From contig JBFWUW010000019.1 of NCBI GenBank assembly GCA_050247075.1, forward strand, positions 34,391 to 98,390: a DNA stretch of 64,000 bases, in the 5' to 3' direction. This DNA comes from JBFWUW01 sp050247075 (GTDB lineage Bacteria; Planctomycetota; Planctomycetia; Pirellulales; JBFWUW01). The notes beneath the pieces were generated by a model. That model saw only the letters and a list, made by a program, of their open reading frames with translations, had not been told where the DNA came from and did not search any database. A program made the translations under genes and the position numbers. This document shows, in pieces, positions 8,415 to 18,600 of the stretch (position 1 is its first letter; every line of letters begins with the position of its first letter).

Positions 8415-9464
8415 TCACCTTTTTCCCTTCGCTTTTTTCTTGCGCCGCTTCTTTGTTTGCCTGACTTCTCTCTCTGGATGGATGTCCAGCAGTACGACCG
8501 TGCCGACCGGAAGGTCGTCCATGTGGACGACTTCCGAGATAACGATTTCTTGCTCATCGTTGATGTCATCCACTTCCTCCGATGGCGATGAATGCCAGGC
8601 AAAGGCTAACATGCCGGCCAGACCGGGGACCAGGTACCGCAAGGCGGTCAACATCCCGACGACGGCCATCGTGGGGGAGGCGGCTACGTCGGAAAACAGC
8701 CAGATCAAGGCCGTATCGCGCGTGCCGATCCCGCAGGCCGAAAGGGGCAACAAGCCGGCCAGGATTGCCAGCGGCACCTTGGCCATGACCACTTGCGGCG
8801 AGACAAACACGCCAGCCGCTTTGAGAAAGAAGTCGATCTGCAGCAGGTGCAAGGCCCATAGCAGCAACGAGTAGCCTGCCAGCGACCTGGCGTATTGCGA
8901 GTTGCGCGGCAAGTCCGACATAAGTATCCACAGAAACCCAGCGGCCAGCAGAGTACCAATGGCGATGGGGATGGCGAGGCCATCGTACCGCAGGCATCCA
9001 TACAGCATGAAGGTTCCCAAGGCGATTACGTCGGCCACCTTCTCCGCCATCGCTCGCAGCGTTCCCGCTTTCTTGATGACGGATCTGTCCGTCGGCAGGA
9101 TGGCCCCCTTCGATAGGTCGCCGAGTTTGCCAGGCACGATCAAATTCAGTGAGGAAGTGAACAACACTTGTAGCAGCGACTGGCGGAACGAGATCGGCAA
9201 GAGATCTTGCACGACTCGCCGCCACCGCATGGCGGATAGCAGCGTCTGCGGAATAAACATGAACATGGCCGCCGCCAGCCAGGCGGGATCGAGCTGCCAC
9301 AGGGCCTGCCCCACCATATTCCAATCGGCGGCGGTGCCGATGGCCGCCAACATGGCGGCGGCCAGAATGATCTTGGTGCCGGGCCAACGCCAGATAGCAA
9401 TGAGTCCGTCCCACAACCCCGACAATCGCAGGTCGGAGACCACGCGCGGCTTGGTCAACTGCAT
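8415..9464 (-). CDS. Flippase-like integral membrane protein (LPG_synthase_TM/UPF0104)
   Basis: 349 residues with about eight hydrophobic segments. The family is recognisable from segments such as NLIVPGKLGDLSKG and LPLSACGIGTRDTALIW, which match the lysylphosphatidylglycerol synthase transmembrane region/UPF0104 family (also called flippase-like). The C-terminus is a cytoplasmic tail of acidic then strongly basic residues (QTKKRRKKKAKGKR). Members without the synthetase domain are thought to handle lipid-linked substrates. The start overlaps the end of the upstream 622-residue gene by 10 bp (9455-9464), so the two are translationally coupled, and a glycosyltransferase precedes them. Role in glycolipid export is inference from context. 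Confidence 0.85.
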   Translation of the reverse strand: MQLTKPRVVSDLRLSGLWDGLIAIWRWPGTKIILAAAMLAAIGTAADWNMVGQALWQLDPAWLAAAMFMFIPQTLLSAMRWRRVVQDLLPISFRQSLLQVLFTSSLNLIVPGKLGDLSKGAILPTDRSVIKKAGTLRAMAEKVADVIALGTFMLYGCLRYDGLAIPIAIGTLLAAGFLWILMSDLPRNSQYARSLAGYSLLLWALHLLQIDFFLKAAGVFVSPQVVMAKVPLAILAGLLPLSACGIGTRDTALIWLFSDVAASPTMAVVGMLTALRYLVPGLAGMLAFAWHSSPSEEVDDINDEQEIVISEVVHMDDLPVGTVVLLDIHPEREVRQTKKRRKKKAKGKR

Positions 9465-11323
9465 GGGTACTCCCTGACAATTATGGCCCTGCGGTCTCGG
9501 TTCAACGGCTCAATCCATTCCGCCAGATCGGTCCAGGGTGCCAGCGAGCCTTCCTGGTACACGCCCGCCGCCGCCGTGTACGTTGAAAAATGGTCGACGC
9601 CAAAGCTCATCCGGCGGACATCCAGCGTGTCGTCCAGCAGTTCAATCAGATCGGTCACACGCAACCTTCCTCCGCCAGGCAACGCTTGGATTGTTCCAGA
9701 GGCGGCTTGGGTGAGGTCCAAGAAATCGAACCGCCGCGTCAGCCGCACGGGTGCCGCCCGACGCCCGGTAATCAGCCGCCGCTGTAGCAGCCGGCGGACC
9801 AGTGTACGGCAACAGCGGCCCAGCGTAATCAGCCCCAGTCGAAAGATGGCAAACTTGAGCGGCGTGGCGACCTCGTGCCGGGTGTAGTGCAAATCCGCCT
9901 GAACGGCCAGTGACCCTGGTTGCCCGCCTGCTTCCTTCAACGGGCCGATTGACGCTTCGCCAAACGGCCTCTCGACCTGCCGGGCCGTATCGTGCATGTG
10001 CGAAACCGCCAGCCGGCCATTTTCAAACTCCACCAGCAAGCCGCCATCGGTGACTGGTTCGACGCCGGGGGCAAAGTGCTTGAAAACCCCGCCGCGGGCG
10101 GCGGAGATGACAGTGTGCGACTTACCCGCCCGGCGGACCCACAATCGACCGTGCGAGAAATGGCGAACGGCCGGTTCGTTGGCCTCATCGGCCGCTTCCA
10201 CCGCCAGCCGCAGGCCACTGCACAGCACTGTCGAGGCCGGGTCCGGTTTCATTCCCAGAACTGACTTGATGGCGCACGGTTCTTCGTGGACAGCGCGGTT
10301 GGGCGACCAGTCGCGGTAGGCCAACAACAGGTTACCCAACCGATGAGCGAAGAGCCGGTCGTCGTCGAAATAGGCCTGCCTGGCGGCGGCAAGCGCCCGT
10401 AGAAAGCCATCGGCCAGGTCGGCGGCATTGGCATCCGACGACGCCAGCAACTCCATGCCATGCGGATAGAAATGGTGTGTTCCCCGGCTGCCGTACTCGC
10501 CGCCGTAGCTGCCATCGGGATGCAAAAACCAGCGGGCAAAGGCCGTGGCTCGCCGCAGCGGTTCGTCCAGCCATGGCGCGTCGAGCAACCGCCGACAGTT
10601 TGCCAGGCAATCGGTGGTCACGGTCTGATAGCCGGGATCGGGCCCGCCGTATTCGTCGAACCAGCCTTCATCACTTTGCCACGACAAGACTTGCCGCAGC
10701 TTGTCTTGAGCGGCGCTGACGAACTGCCGCTGGCCGGTAACTTGGGCCGCATGCAGCAGCCCCAAGGCCGCCAAGGCATGGTGGTTCGCCAATCGGCCAG
10801 ACTCCTGGTGCCCGGCAACCCACGTTGCCCGCAGCCGCAGCCAAGCCAGGATTTCGTCGTCGTGCAGTTCCAACAGCGAATAGGCTTCAGCCCCCGCCCG
10901 CAGTGAGAAGACAGCCGCCCCCAAGGCCCGCTCGAAGGGGTAGTAGTCATCGCAGGAGCCATCGCCGTGGCAACTGCGCGCGCAGAACCGCAAAGCAGCC
11001 ACGGCCCATTCGCGAACTTGCTGGCGGCCGTGCCAACGGTTGCCCGGCATGGCCTGGCGGTAGACCAGTGCCAAGGGCAGCACGCCTTCCTGATACATCT
11101 CCGACGGAAAATCGCTGGTGCGGTAATGCCAATACTGCCGGTCGAGGCAGCCGTAAGTGCGGCGGTGAGGGTTTCGGTCCATCGACCCCAGCAGCCGCGG
11201 AAGATGCGGCAAAGCGGCGGCCAGATATAGGCCGCGGGCAGCCGGATCGCGGCTCAAGCAAGAAATCCGCTCCGCGCTGGCGGATGTTTGGGGCGCATCG
11301 AGTTGCACGGGACTGGTATTCAT
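9455..11323 (-). CDS. Unrecognised 622-residue protein, possibly an alpha/alpha-toroid plus beta-sandwich enzyme
   Basis: I cannot assign this to a characterised family. The first two thirds (to about residue 380) look alpha-helical with repeated aromatic/Gly/Asp/His patches (GCLDRQYWHYRTSDFPSE, SCDDYYPFERALG, DEGWFDEYGGPDPGYQT, YGSRGTHHFYPHGMEL), reminiscent of (alpha/alpha)n toroid domains of polysaccharide lyases and heparinase-like enzymes. The last third is beta-rich (TVISAARGGVFKHFAPG ...), as in the lyase C-terminal sandwich. No signal peptide. It sits between a glycosyltransferase 12 bp upstream and a flippase-like gene overlapping its end, so it probably belongs to a glycan pathway. 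The enzyme class is inference only. Confidence 0.7.
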   Translation of the reverse strand: MNTSPVQLDAPQTSASAERISCLSRDPAARGLYLAAALPHLPRLLGSMDRNPHRRTYGCLDRQYWHYRTSDFPSEMYQEGVLPLALVYRQAMPGNRWHGRQQVREWAVAALRFCARSCHGDGSCDDYYPFERALGAAVFSLRAGAEAYSLLELHDDEILAWLRLRATWVAGHQESGRLANHHALAALGLLHAAQVTGQRQFVSAAQDKLRQVLSWQSDEGWFDEYGGPDPGYQTVTTDCLANCRRLLDAPWLDEPLRRATAFARWFLHPDGSYGGEYGSRGTHHFYPHGMELLASSDANAADLADGFLRALAAARQAYFDDDRLFAHRLGNLLLAYRDWSPNRAVHEEPCAIKSVLGMKPDPASTVLCSGLRLAVEAADEANEPAVRHFSHGRLWVRRAGKSHTVISAARGGVFKHFAPGVEPVTDGGLLVEFENGRLAVSHMHDTARQVERPFGEASIGPLKEAGGQPGSLAVQADLHYTRHEVATPLKFAIFRLGLITLGRCCRTLVRRLLQRRLITGRRAAPVRLTRRFDFLDLTQAASGTIQALPGGGRLRVTDLIELLDDTLDVRRMSFGVDHFSTYTAAAGVYQEGSLAPWTDLAEWIEPLNRDRRAIIVREYPCS

Positions 11324-11335
11324 GCCGGGGGCCTG

Positions 11336-12358
11336 CTAACGGCGATGGTGTGCCACGATCACTTCGGCCAGCAGGCCCAACATGGCCGTCATAAAACCGG
11401 CCACCAAGACCACGATGTCCGACTCTTGCATGCTGCCGGTGGCCACAAAACTGTACAGGCTCTTGGCCACGCCCCCCCCCAGCAGCAGCCCGGCCAACGG
11501 CAAGAAGACCTTCAACGGACGGAAGTAAAGCACGATGCGGATCACGGTCGAAAGGTAGGCCAGTGTGTCCTTGATCGGATGAAATTTGCTCTGGCCGATC
11601 CGCGGGCGGTACTCCGTTGGTACGTATTTGACCGAGTAGCCGTTGGTCAAGAAGGCCAAGGTCATGGTCGTCACGCAGCTAAAGCCATCGGGAACGACCC
11701 ACAGCCAAGGGAGCATAGCCTCGCGTTTGAAGGCCTTCAGTCCGGTATTCAGATCGGGAATGGGGTAGCCGGTGAGATAGCAGGCCAACTTGCGTATGCA
11801 CCACTTGGCCGGCACCCGCAGCCAGGGAAGCGTGCCCTGTTCGCTGGTGCGGGCACCGTTGACCTGGTCATAAGCTGGAAAGTGCCGCAGCAACTGGCGA
11901 ATGCCGGCCGCCGGGTAGGTTCCATCGGCATCAAGCATGACGATGATCTCGCCCCGCGCAGCACGAACTCCCACCTTGCGGGCCGCGCCAGCCCCGCGGT
12001 TCTCGATACAACGGATGACGTGCAAGGTACATTGCCAGCAATCAAGGGCAAATTGCTCCGCGATCTCGACAGTGCGGTCGGTCGATCCGTCGTCGACAAT
12101 CAGAATCTCAAACTCAACCGTCCCACCCGGTTGCGCCGCCACGCGCTGGCTCCAGGGGATTCCGTCGGTTGGCCGATCGGCCGCCGGGCCATCTTGAAGT
12201 GCCGCGGGGTTGGCCGCAGTCATGCACTCGACAATCTCTTCCAGCACACGCCGAATGGCCAGCTCTTCGTTGTAGGTCGGCAGCAACACCGTGACTTGCA
12301 CGGGCCGCGCGGTTTCCAGCGGCGGCGCAACGGGCGCGGCACTCAGCCAACCATCCAT
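11336..12358 (-). CDS. Membrane-anchored glycosyltransferase family 2
   Basis: 340 residues. GT2 signatures: LLPTYNEE (26-32), ILIVDDGSTDRT (85-96), ENRGAGAARKVGV, the DxD region MLDADGTYP, and the acceptor region DLNTGLKAF. This is the dolichol-phosphate-mannose-synthase-like branch, which transfers sugar from a nucleotide sugar to a lipid or polymer acceptor. Two C-terminal hydrophobic segments (from about 275) anchor it in the membrane. A low-complexity insertion lies between TYNEE and VDDGS (about 49-80), making that gap longer than usual. First gene of the minus-strand cluster running to the flippase-like gene. Confidence 0.88.
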   Translation of the reverse strand: MDGWLSAAPVAPPLETARPVQVTVLLPTYNEELAIRRVLEEIVECMTAANPAALQDGPAADRPTDGIPWSQRVAAQPGGTVEFEILIVDDGSTDRTVEIAEQFALDCWQCTLHVIRCIENRGAGAARKVGVRAARGEIIVMLDADGTYPAAGIRQLLRHFPAYDQVNGARTSEQGTLPWLRVPAKWCIRKLACYLTGYPIPDLNTGLKAFKREAMLPWLWVVPDGFSCVTTMTLAFLTNGYSVKYVPTEYRPRIGQSKFHPIKDTLAYLSTVIRIVLYFRPLKVFLPLAGLLLGGGVAKSLYSFVATGSMQESDIVVLVAGFMTAMLGLLAEVIVAHHRR

Positions 12359-12499
12359 GGCGGGGCTTCCTCTTCAAGGGATCAACGCGGGCAAGTGCGG
12401 GCCGATTGTTCTAACACGCCGCGCGCCATGCCAGCAACCGCAGTTCGCGGGGAACGAACCCGCCGCGATAGCGATGCTAGCAAATGGCGGAGGCGGCTC

Positions 12500-12623
12500 C
12501 GTAGCAACATGGCTCCTGCCTTGTTGCTTGAGTCTGCTTTGATAATTCATGCCAAGCAGCCGTACAGCGCGTGGAACGCTGCTTGGCGACTCAAGCCGGC
12601 ACGGCAGAAGCCGTGCGGCTACG
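12500..12623. repeat. Large imperfect palindrome, family 2, copy a
   Basis: The 124-bp element begins CGTAGCAACATGGCTCCTGCC and ends GCAGAAGCCGTGCGGCTACG, imperfect inverted ends that can pair. It lies between the PPDK stop and the glycosyltransferase start. A close relative is at 31998-32124 and a decayed half copy at about 59239-59298. Confidence 0.65.
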
Positions 12624-12627
12624 TCCT

Positions 12628-15321
12628 TTACTTCAGCGCCGCTTGAGCCGCCGCCAGGCGGGCGATGGGCACGCGGAAAGGGGAGCAGCTCACGTAGTCC
12701 AGGCCAACCTGATGGCAGAAGGCGATCGAGGCGGGGTCGCCGCCATGCTCGCCACAAATGCCGCACTTCAGGCCGTTGCGGGCCGCGCGCCCCTTGCGAA
12801 CGGACATTTCCACCAACTGGCCCACACCCGCCACGTCCAACGACTGGAACGGATCCTTGGGCAATACCTCGGCCTTCAGATAGTCGGGCATAAAGGTATT
12901 GACGTCGTCGCGGCTGAAGCCAAACGTCATCTGCGTCAGATCGTTCGTACCGTAGCTGAAGAAGTCGGCCTGCTTACCGATTCCGTCCGAACAGAGGGCC
13001 GCCCGCGGTGTCTCGATCATGGTGCCGATGAGAATCTCGAGCTTGTCGGTGAACTTCTTGGCGGCCTTGGTCTCTTCAATCGTCTTCTCCGTCAACTCGC
13101 GGAGCATGGCCAACTCAGGGGCGGCCACGACCAACGGAATCATGATTTCCGGCTGGGCGTCGATGTCTTTTTTCTTGCAAGCGATGGCCGCTTCGACAAT
13201 TGCCCGCACCTGCATCACCAGAATCTCTGGGTAGGTCACCGCCAGCCGGCAACCGCGGTGGCCCAACATGGGGTTGGACTCGTGCAGTTGCTCGACACGG
13301 GCCTTGACCTTGGCGGGCGTGATCTTCAGCCGCTTGGCGATTTCGGCCTGGCTCTTGGCGTCTTGCGGCAGAAATTCGTGCAGGGGAGGATCCAACAAGC
13401 GGATCGTGACCGGCAGACCCTTCATGGCCTTGAAGATGCCCTGGAAATCGGCTCGCTGAAAGGGGAGTAGTTTCTCCAGGGCGGCCTCGCGAGAGGGCTT
13501 ATCCTCGGCCAGGATCATTTCGCGCATCGGCTGGATGCGGTCATCGCCGAAGAACATGTGCTCGGTACGGCAGAGGCCGATTCCCTCGGCACCAAAATCG
13601 CGGGCCCGCTTGCTGTCTTCGGGCGTATCGGCATTGGTGCGAATCTTGAGCGTGCGATACTTGTCGGCCCAGCCCATGACCGTGGCAAAGTGGCCGGAGA
13701 GCTTGGGCGTTTGCGTGGCAATCGCCCCCAGCATCACCTCGCCGGTGGAGCCGTCGATGGAGATGGTGTCTTTATGGGTGTAGGTCTTTTTGTCCACCGT
13801 GATCTTGCGAGCTTTTTCGTCGATGTGGATGGCCCCCGCACCCGCCACGCAACAACGGCCCCATCCGCGCGCGACCACGGCGGCGTGGCTGGTCATGCCG
13901 CCCGTGCTGGTCAGAATGCCCGCGGCGGAGTGCATGCCGTCAATGTCCTCTGGGTTGGTCTCCTTGCGGACCAGCAACACGGTTTCCCCCGCCTGGGTGC
14001 GGGCGACTGCTTCTTCCGCGGTGAAAGCCAGCTTGCCGACGGCGGCGCCGGGCGAGGCTGGCAAGCCGGTCGCCAGCACGTTGGCCTTCTTCTTGGCCGC
14101 GGGGTCAAAGCTGGGGAGCAGCAGTTGAATCAAGTCGGCGGCGGGAATGCGCTTCACCGCCGTCTTTTCGTCAATCAGCCCCTCTTGAACCATTTCGCAA
14201 GCACAACGCACATGGGCCTGTCCGGTGCGCTTGCCATTGCGGGTTTGCAGCATGTAGAGCTTGCCGCGCTCGATAGTGAACTCGATATCTTGCACGTCCT
14301 TGTAGTGCTTTTCCAGCTTGTCCTTGATCGCCAGCAATTCGGCATGAATGGCCTTGTTCCACTTGGGCATTTGCGAGACAGGCAGCGGCGTGCGAATGCC
14401 GGCCACCACATCCTCGCCCTGGGCATTGACCAAGAACTCTCCGTAAAACAGGTTTTCACCGGTCGAGGGATTACGGGTGAAAGCCACGCCCGTCCCGCAA
14501 TCGTCACCCATATTGCCGAAGACCATTGACTGCACGTTGACCGCCGTGCCGAGCAAGCCGGTGATGCCCTCCACCTGGCGGTATTTAACAGCGCGGGGCG
14601 TGTTCCAACTGCCAAACACGGCCTTGATGGCCAGTTCTAACTGCTTGATGGGATCTTGCGGAAATTCTTGCTTAGAGACGTGCTTGACGACCTTTTTGTA
14701 CTCCGCGCAGAGAGCCTTCAGGCCCTCGGCTGGTACGTCGGTATCGAGCTTGGCCTTGAACTTGGCCTTGATCTTGTCGAAGGCTTCCTCGAAATGCTCG
14801 TGATCGACTCCCAACACCACATCGCTGAACATGTTAATCAGCCGGCGGTAAGAGTCGTAGGCAAACCGCGGGTTGTTGGTCGCCTTGGCCAGCCCCTCGA
14901 CCGAGGCATCGTTCAGGCCCAAGTTTAAAATGGTGTTCATCATGCCCGGCATGGAGGCGGCGGCACCCGACCGGACAGAGACCAACAGCGGATCTTGCTT
15001 GTCGCCAAACTTCTTGCCGAGTTCCTGCTCCAGCAGTGAGATCATCTTGGCCACGTCGGCCATCAGGCTGGCGGGCAGTTTTTCGCCATTCTTGTAGTAC
15101 AGGTCGCAGACTTCCGTGGTGATGGTAAAGCCCGGAGGGACGGGCAGGCCAATGCTGGTCATATCGGCCAAATTGGCGCCCTTGCCACCTAGAAGTTGCT
15201 TTTGGTCGCCGCGGCCATCAGTCCGGTTGGCCCCAAAGTAGTAGGTAAGCTTGCCGCTCTTGGCCGAACTGCCATTCGAACCTTGCGACTTGGAACTGGC
15301 GGGGCTAACGGCGGTTGACAT
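12628..15321 (-). CDS. ppdK: Pyruvate, phosphate dikinase
   Basis: 897 residues, the normal length of bacterial PPDK, which interconverts pyruvate + ATP + Pi and phosphoenolpyruvate + AMP + PPi. The N-terminal ATP-grasp domain (LLGGKGANLADM; VSVRSGAAASMPGMM) is followed by the swivelling phosphohistidine domain with GGMTSHAAVVARGWG (catalytic His479) and the C-terminal PEP/pyruvate-binding TIM barrel (EGIGLCRTEHMF; CGICGEHGGDP near the end with the active-site Cys). The first 25 or so residues are a Ser/Gly-rich extension. Likely cytoplasmic, working between glycolysis and gluconeogenesis. Divergent from the DUF1549 gene with a 347-bp gap. Confidence 0.97.
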   Translation of the reverse strand: MSTAVSPASSKSQGSNGSSAKSGKLTYYFGANRTDGRGDQKQLLGGKGANLADMTSIGLPVPPGFTITTEVCDLYYKNGEKLPASLMADVAKMISLLEQELGKKFGDKQDPLLVSVRSGAAASMPGMMNTILNLGLNDASVEGLAKATNNPRFAYDSYRRLINMFSDVVLGVDHEHFEEAFDKIKAKFKAKLDTDVPAEGLKALCAEYKKVVKHVSKQEFPQDPIKQLELAIKAVFGSWNTPRAVKYRQVEGITGLLGTAVNVQSMVFGNMGDDCGTGVAFTRNPSTGENLFYGEFLVNAQGEDVVAGIRTPLPVSQMPKWNKAIHAELLAIKDKLEKHYKDVQDIEFTIERGKLYMLQTRNGKRTGQAHVRCACEMVQEGLIDEKTAVKRIPAADLIQLLLPSFDPAAKKKANVLATGLPASPGAAVGKLAFTAEEAVARTQAGETVLLVRKETNPEDIDGMHSAAGILTSTGGMTSHAAVVARGWGRCCVAGAGAIHIDEKARKITVDKKTYTHKDTISIDGSTGEVMLGAIATQTPKLSGHFATVMGWADKYRTLKIRTNADTPEDSKRARDFGAEGIGLCRTEHMFFGDDRIQPMREMILAEDKPSREAALEKLLPFQRADFQGIFKAMKGLPVTIRLLDPPLHEFLPQDAKSQAEIAKRLKITPAKVKARVEQLHESNPMLGHRGCRLAVTYPEILVMQVRAIVEAAIACKKKDIDAQPEIMIPLVVAAPELAMLRELTEKTIEETKAAKKFTDKLEILIGTMIETPRAALCSDGIGKQADFFSYGTNDLTQMTFGFSRDDVNTFMPDYLKAEVLPKDPFQSLDVAGVGQLVEMSVRKGRAARNGLKCGICGEHGGDPASIAFCHQVGLDYVSCSPFRVPIARLAAAQAALK

Positions 15322-15668
15322 CGGCGACTCCTTTAAGGCTGTTGATTGCTACTATTAGCGGCAGTGGATTAGCGGCGTGTTAATTGGATCTTACAGCGGC
15401 ATTGTGGCCATCCGGGGCCAAGCGACCGCTAAGAACACGCCGGCGTGCGACTTGAAATCTCGTTCGAATAAGTGGAAAAACGCTCGCGATAAGCGCGAAC
15501 CCCCACCACTCCTCCCTGCCGCGCGGGTAGTTTTGGGAGTCTAGCAATGGCCCACTGGACCGTCAAGGAAGCGCTTTGGGCCGCCATGATACCTTCCGCC
15601 CGCGTTTCCAGTTAAACTAAAATCATCGACAGGCTCCGATGCAACTTGATCGTTACGAGGCGGATGGA
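15322..15668. other. Divergent intergenic region between ppdK and a DUF1549 gene
   Basis: About 347 bp that should hold promoters for both directions. On the plus strand TAAAAT at 15618-15623 is a possible -10 (weak -35 TTCCGC at 15594). No RNA gene or repeat family seen. Confidence 0.35.
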
Positions 15669-18600
15669 ATGCGGAAAACGGTTCTCTTGATCTGGATGAT
15701 TTCCCTGGCAAATTCGGCGGCCACTCCGCGGGCCGACGAACCGATCGACTTTGGCCGCCAGATTCAACCGATTCTGGCTTCGAACTGCTTTCAATGCCAC
15801 GGGCCCGATGCCGCCACCCGCGAGGCTGACTTGCGGTTGGACACTTCCGAGGGCTCCACCGCCGGCGGCGCGATCGTGCCGGGGGATAGCGCCAAGAGCC
15901 ATCTGATCGAGCGGATCTTTAGTGACGATCCCGATCAGCTTATGCCGCCCCCCAAGTCCAATCTCAAGCTAGCCGATGCCCAGAAGGAACTGCTCAAACG
16001 CTGGATCGATGAAGGGGCGGTCTACAGCCAGCATTGGGCCTTTGTGGCACCCGTTCGCCCGGCGGTCCCCACGGTTCCGGCGGAAGCCAAAATCCGCAAC
16101 CCTATTGATGCCTTTATCGTGGCCCGGCTGGCCGAGGAAAACCTTACGCCATCGCCCGAGGCTGAGCCGGCCAAACTGCTCCGCCGGGTGTCGCTCGACC
16201 TGACCGGACTGCCTCCGACGCCCGAGGAGCAGGATGCCTTTCTGGCCGACACGGCGGAAGGTGCCTACGAGCGGGCCGTCGATCGGCTGCTCGATTCTCC
16301 CCGTTACGGCGAGCGGATGGTTTGGGAATGGCTCGACGCGGCCCGCTATGCCGACACCAATGGCTATCAGGGCGATCCCACCCGCAGCATGTGGTACTGG
16401 CGAGACTGGGCAATTGAGGCGTTCAATCGCAATCAACCGTTCGACCAGTTTACGCTGGAGCAGATTGCCGGCGATTTGCTGCCCAATCCCACGCACGAGC
16501 AACTCATCGCCACCGGCTTCCACCGCAACCACATGATTAACGGCGAGGGGGGACGCATCGCCGAGGAATCGCGGGTGGAATACGTCCAGGACCGCGTGGA
16601 GACGACGGGCACCGTCTGGATGGGGCTGACGCTTACCTGTTGCCGCTGCCACGACCACAAGTTCGATCCGTTCTCGCAACAGCAGTATTACCAGCTTTCC
16701 GCCTACTTCAATTCCATCGAGGAGACCGGCGGCAACGATGCCGGCGGACTGGCAAACCCGATCATTTCGTTCCCCACGGAAGAACAACAGAAGTCGATCA
16801 ACGACTTCAAACAGCAAGAAGCCGATGCGGAAAAAGCCCGCGCGGAATTGGAAACAAAGTTGGTAGCCGATCAGCCAGCTTGGGAACAATCGCTGCTGGG
16901 ACCAGACGGAAAACCGTTGGAGCCGGCATGGACGACGTTGAAACCGATCGAATTGCAGAGCGAAGCGGGTGCCTCGCTGGTGCGATTGGATGACGGCACG
17001 GTGGTGGCTGGCGGCACAAGTCCCGATAGCGACACTTATACGTTGGTTTGTGAACTTCCGCCCGACGCCCCAACCGCGTTACGGCTGGAGGTTCTACCCG
17101 ACGATGCGCTGGTCAATCGTGGTCCTGGCCGGGCCGACAATGGCAATTTCGTTTTGTCGGAATTGACGGCCGAAGCTGCCGGGCAACCACTTGCGTTATC
17201 GCTGTTAAGCGCCGACTTTGCCCAAGCGGGGCAAGAAGCGGCCAAAGCCTTCGACAACAACCCGGCTACCGGTTGGGCCGTGCTGCCGGAGTTTGGCAAG
17301 CCGCACACGTTGTTGTTTGCGCCCCCAACGGCCATTCCGGCCGAGGCGGCGGGGCGGATCACATTCCGGCTGGCTTTCAAATATGGCCAGCAACATACGC
17401 TGGGCCGTTTGCGGTTGTCCGCAACTTCGGCCAAAGCGGAATTGCTGAAGCCGCTGCCCGACAATATCCGCGCGGTGCTGTCCAAACCGGCCGATCAGCG
17501 GGCCGATGACGAGCGGCAACTGCTTGCGCGGCACTATCTGGACAATCACCCGCTACTTGTGGCGGCCAGGCAACAGCGCGACGACCTGCGCAAAGCCCGC
17601 GAGGGGATCGAACGCTCCGCCCGTCGCACGATGGTCATGCGCGAACGGGCCGAGCCGCGCGAGACCTTCATTTTGGCCAAAGGCGCCTACAACGCGCCGG
17701 GCGAGAAGGTCGAGCATGGCGTATTAACGCAGCTTGCGCCGCTGGCCTCCGACGCCCCCAAGAACCGCCTGGCGCTGGCGCAGTGGCTGATTTCGGACCA
17801 GCATCCGTTGATGGCCCGCGTGACGGTCAACCGTTTCTGGCAGCAGTTTTTCGGAATCGGCCTGGTCAAGAGCGCCGAGGATTTTGGCGTGCAGGGGGAT
17901 AAGCCCAGCCACCCCCAACTGCTGGATTGGCTGGCGGTCGATTTCCGCGAGAACGGCTGGAACGTCAAGCGGCTGGTTCGCGAGATTGTCACCAGCGCCA
18001 CTTACCGGCAATCGTCGAAGGTTCCCCCGGGCATGGCCGAGCGCGACCCCGACAACCGCCTGCTGGCGCGCGGCGCACGATTCCGCATGCCTAGTTGGAT
18101 GTTGCGCGATCAGGCACTGGCGGCGGGCGGGCTGTTGGTCGAAAAAGTCGGCGGCCCGCCGGTCAAGGGCTACCAACCGCCTGGCGTCTGGGAAGACGCC
18201 ACGTTTGGTTTCATCAAGTACGATCAAGAACACGGTGACGCCCTTTACCGCCGCAGCCTGTACACCTTCTGGCGCCGGATTGTTGGCCCGACGATTTTCT
18301 TCGACGTGGCCAATCGTCAGAACTGCTCGGTCAGCGCCAGCCGCACCAACTCGCCGCTGCACGCCCTGGTGATGCTCAACGACGTAACCTACATCGAAGC
18401 GGCCCGCGGGCTGGCCCAACAGACGTTGCTAAACACCAGCCTTGCCGACGATAGCGCCCGCCTGAACGACATCTTCCGCCGGGTCCTCTGCCGGCCCGCG
18501 CGCGACAGCGAACTCGCCCGGCTCAACCAGCGGCTGGCGCTGTTGCGTAACAACTTCACCCAAGATGCAGCGGCGGCCGAGAAGCTGCTTTCCGTGGGAG

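Noticed and set aside
9455..11323. Calling the 622-residue protein a heparinase or alginate lyase
   Set aside because: Only the overall helical-then-beta impression and aromatic/His patches support it; no lyase signature could be confirmed by eye.
11288..12646. 452-codon plus-strand frame across the glycosyltransferase gene
   Set aside because: Antisense to unmistakable GT2 motifs; the composition (H, R, G, Q rich) is that of an antisense shadow.
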